Assembly: GCA_002780205.1 (NCBI GenBank)
Contig: PEVQ01000150.1
Location: 1 to 5,137, forward strand
DNA from: Elusimicrobia bacterium CG06_land_8_20_14_3_00_38_11
GTDB lineage: Bacteria; Elusimicrobiota; UBA8919
Length of the DNA: 5,137 bases
Direction: 5' to 3'
In this document: piece by piece, positions 3,855 through 5,137 of the stretch
Layout of the letters: each line of letters opens with the position of its first letter
How positions within the stretch are numbered: position 1 is the first letter of the stretch
Translations under genes and position numbers: made by a program
The notes under the pieces: model-generated
Seen by the model: the letters and a program-made list of their open reading frames with translations, nothing else
What the model was told of the DNA's origin: nothing
The model's database searches: none

Positions 3855-4952
3855 ATGAAAATTGTTTGTATGAAGGACGAGCTTTTGAAAGGAATGGGAA
3901 TTGTATCAGGCGCTGTTTCGCAAAAAAGCACGCTGCCGCAGTTGTCAAATCTGCTTTTTGATGCGAAGGGAGATAATTTAATTCTTGCTGCGACCGATTT
4001 GGAAGTTGCCGCTAAAACGGTTATCAAAGCGCAGGTATTGAAAGAAGGCGGAATTACTCTGCCGGGTAAATTGATAATTGAGATTATCAAAAAACTGCCT
4101 CAGCAGGAAATAGAAATTGAAGTTTCCGAAAACGAAAAGGTAATTATAAAATCCGGGAAAACAAAATACTCGCTTGTAGGACTTTCAAAGGCGGAGTTTC
4201 CGGTTGCCGTTGATTTTGAAGGCGGAAAAACATTCAAAATGGCGACGGCTATTCTCAAAGATATGATAACGAAAACCAAATTTGCCATTTCGCTGGATGA
4301 GACCAGATATGTCTTAAACGGAATCTATTTCATTATTGAAAAAGGCAAGGCGATTATGGTTTCAACCGACGGAAAACGGCTTGCTTATATTTCAAAAGAA
4401 AATGCGGTTGACAAAAAAATCTCATTCACATTTATAATTCCGTCAAAAGCGATTGAAGAACTTTTGAAAATTATTTCCGGTGCATCAACCGAGGAAATGG
4501 AAATCGGCGTGTTTGAAGGACAAATAGGGTTTAAAATCGGAGAGACGATTCTGCGTTCCCGTCTTATTGAAGGGCATTTTCCGAATTACGAACAGGTTAT
4601 TCCGAAGGAGAAAAAGGGCTCTCTTAAAATAAAGACGAAGGATTTGCTTGATGCCACCGACCGGGTGCTGCCGTTCAGGCCCTCGTCAATAAAATACTCG
4701 GTCGGCAAGGGTAAAATTTTAATTTATTCAATGGAGCAGGGCAAGGGCGAGGGAAACGACGAAATAGAAACCGACTACAAAGGCGAGCCGTTCACCGTTG
4801 CTTACAATCCCAATTATGTTATTGATATGCTGCGCGTGGTAACCAGCGATGAAATTATTTTTGAGTTCACTACACCGGTAAGTCCAGGTGTCTTGAGACC
4901 CGCCGACGACCCGAATTATCTTTACATAATTATGCCTATGCGGCTGGATTAA
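3855..4952 (+). CDS. dnaN: DNA polymerase III beta subunit (sliding clamp)
   Basis: DnaN forms a ring-shaped homodimer on DNA that holds the replicative polymerase and many repair proteins. The 365 residues match the family length (about 366) and make three similar domains, roughly 1-120, 121-250 and 251-365. Recognisable landmarks are MKDELLKG near the N-terminus, LPQLSNLLFDA, AATDLEVA, the domain-2 stretch FAISLDETRYVLNGIYF, ATDRV/FRPSSIKYS in domain 3, and the C-terminal SPGVLRPADDPNYLYIIMPMRLD, whose MPMRL is the classic clamp end that lines the partner-binding pocket. The ATG at 3855 follows AGGGGG (3845-3850) by 4 nt, with a second purine-rich site AGGGG at 3837-3841. An in-frame ATG five codons later is possible, but the first start keeps the expected initial beta strand. 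It lies on the same strand as dnaA. Confidence 0.98.
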   Translation: MKIVCMKDELLKGMGIVSGAVSQKSTLPQLSNLLFDAKGDNLILAATDLEVAAKTVIKAQVLKEGGITLPGKLIIEIIKKLPQQEIEIEVSENEKVIIKSGKTKYSLVGLSKAEFPVAVDFEGGKTFKMATAILKDMITKTKFAISLDETRYVLNGIYFIIEKGKAIMVSTDGKRLAYISKENAVDKKISFTFIIPSKAIEELLKIISGASTEEMEIGVFEGQIGFKIGETILRSRLIEGHFPNYEQVIPKEKKGSLKIKTKDLLDATDRVLPFRPSSIKYSVGKGKILIYSMEQGKGEGNDEIETDYKGEPFTVAYNPNYVIDMLRVVTSDEIIFEFTTPVSPGVLRPADDPNYLYIIMPMRLD

Positions 4953-4957
4953 AAAGG

Positions 4958-5053
4958 CAGAGAATCAGTTTATACGACAGAGAATTAGTTTATACAACAG
5001 AGAATTAGATGTTGCCTTGACTAATTCTCTAATCTCTAATCTCTAATTCTCTG
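4958..5053. repeat. 20-bp tandem repeats and inverted repeat between dnaN and the DUF721-like gene
   Basis: CAGAGAATCAGTTTATACGA (4958-4977) is followed by CAGAGAATTAGTTTATACAA (4978-4997; 17 of 20 identical) and a partial third copy CAGAGAATTAG (4998-5008). The opposite orientation then appears: CTAATTCTCT (5021-5030), a short TAATCTC run, and CTAATTCTCTG (5043-5053). The third copy pairs with 5021-5030 over 10 bp (12-nt loop) or with 5043-5053 over 11 bp. No T-run follows, so a terminator role is uncertain. It may be a mobile or expanding intergenic repeat. Confidence 0.75.
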
Positions 5054-5060
5054 GTGTTAA

Positions 5061-5137
5061 ATGAGGAAAGGCGAAGTAAAGCATATAGGCGCTATCGTTG
5101 ACAAGTTTCTCAGCGGTTGCTCTATAACTGCGGACGG
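5061..5137 (+). CDS. dciA: Start of a probable DciA / DUF721 family protein (3' end outside window)
   Basis: An open frame begins at ATG 5061 and runs off the window; 25 codons are visible, reading MRKGEVKHIGAIVDKFLSGC and on. DUF721 proteins typically start with such a short helix before a KH-like domain, and the gene often follows dnaN or recF in origin clusters. DciA is known to load the replicative helicase DnaB in bacteria lacking DnaC or DnaI. The assignment rests on position and a short N-terminus only, so it is tentative. The RBS is poor: only GGTG (5053-5056) lies upstream, because the repeat array ends 7 bp before the start. Confidence 0.55.
   Translation, partial: MRKGEVKHIGAIVDKFLSGCSITAD

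Noticed and set aside
5017..5049. TTGACT as a -35 for the DUF721-like gene
   Set aside because: No acceptable -10 lies 15-19 bp downstream; the nearest TAATCT/TAATTC are at spacings of 14 and 21, and the sequence is part of the repeat array.
1..5137. CRISPR array, tRNA/rRNA gene, transposase or phage genes
   Set aside because: No spaced identical repeats of CRISPR size, no RNA-gene signature and no mobile-element coding sequence were seen.

Overview
This window is a chromosomal replication-origin neighbourhood. In order it holds the tail of a LexA-like DNA-binding protein, parB (chromosome partitioning), a 48-residue zinc-ribbon protein, ndk on the minus strand, a DnaA-box cluster, dnaA (initiator), an AT-rich dnaA-dnaN gap, dnaN (sliding clamp) and the first 25 codons of a probable dciA/DUF721 gene. 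The co-location of parB, dnaA, dnaN and a DUF721-like start, plus tandem DnaA boxes in front of dnaA, is what identifies an oriC region. The DNA is AT-rich and uses Shine-Dalgarno sites and classical sigma70-type promoters, so it is bacterial. The gene set, the DUF5679-like zinc ribbon, the HVSGT variant of the NDP kinase active-site motif and the abundance of small intergenic palindromes fit an uncultivated lineage such as Elusimicrobiota, Omnitrophota or a neighbour. That placement is an impression and cannot be settled from this window.

Left part (1-1340): a winged-helix protein with a LexA-like PPTVREI signature ends at 179. A 25-bp element with a BlaI/MecI-like TACA-NN-TGTA core occurs at its 3' end and again just before the parB ribosome binding site. 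parB and the small zinc-ribbon gene lie 34 bp apart with good RBSs and look co-transcribed. They end at a two-hairpin terminator shared with the convergent ndk gene.

Middle part (1341-2172): ndk reads leftward from a near-perfect promoter whose -10 lies only 7 nt before the ATG, so its mRNA is probably leaderless. The 330-bp divergent region ndk-dnaA holds two GC-rich palindromes, a tandem A-tract repeat that may act as an UP element, a consensus dnaA promoter, and an inverted array of DnaA boxes. In RNA that array would fold into a hairpin followed by six U, just before the dnaA start.

Right part (2173-5137): dnaA is complete but has Ala-Lys where the P-loop normally has Gly-Gly. The 323-bp dnaA-dnaN gap holds a CACAG-type inverted repeat, 14-bp direct repeats, near-consensus DnaA boxes and an A/T-rich tract, a plausible second half of the origin. 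dnaN is complete and canonical. It is followed by 20-bp tandem repeats and an inverted repeat, then the start of the DUF721/DciA-like gene, expected to help load the replicative helicase.

Together the genes cover origin recognition (DnaA), helicase loading (DciA), processivity (DnaN), origin segregation (ParB) and nucleotide balance (Ndk). No clearly new gene system is visible; the interest lies in regulatory architecture and intergenic repeats.
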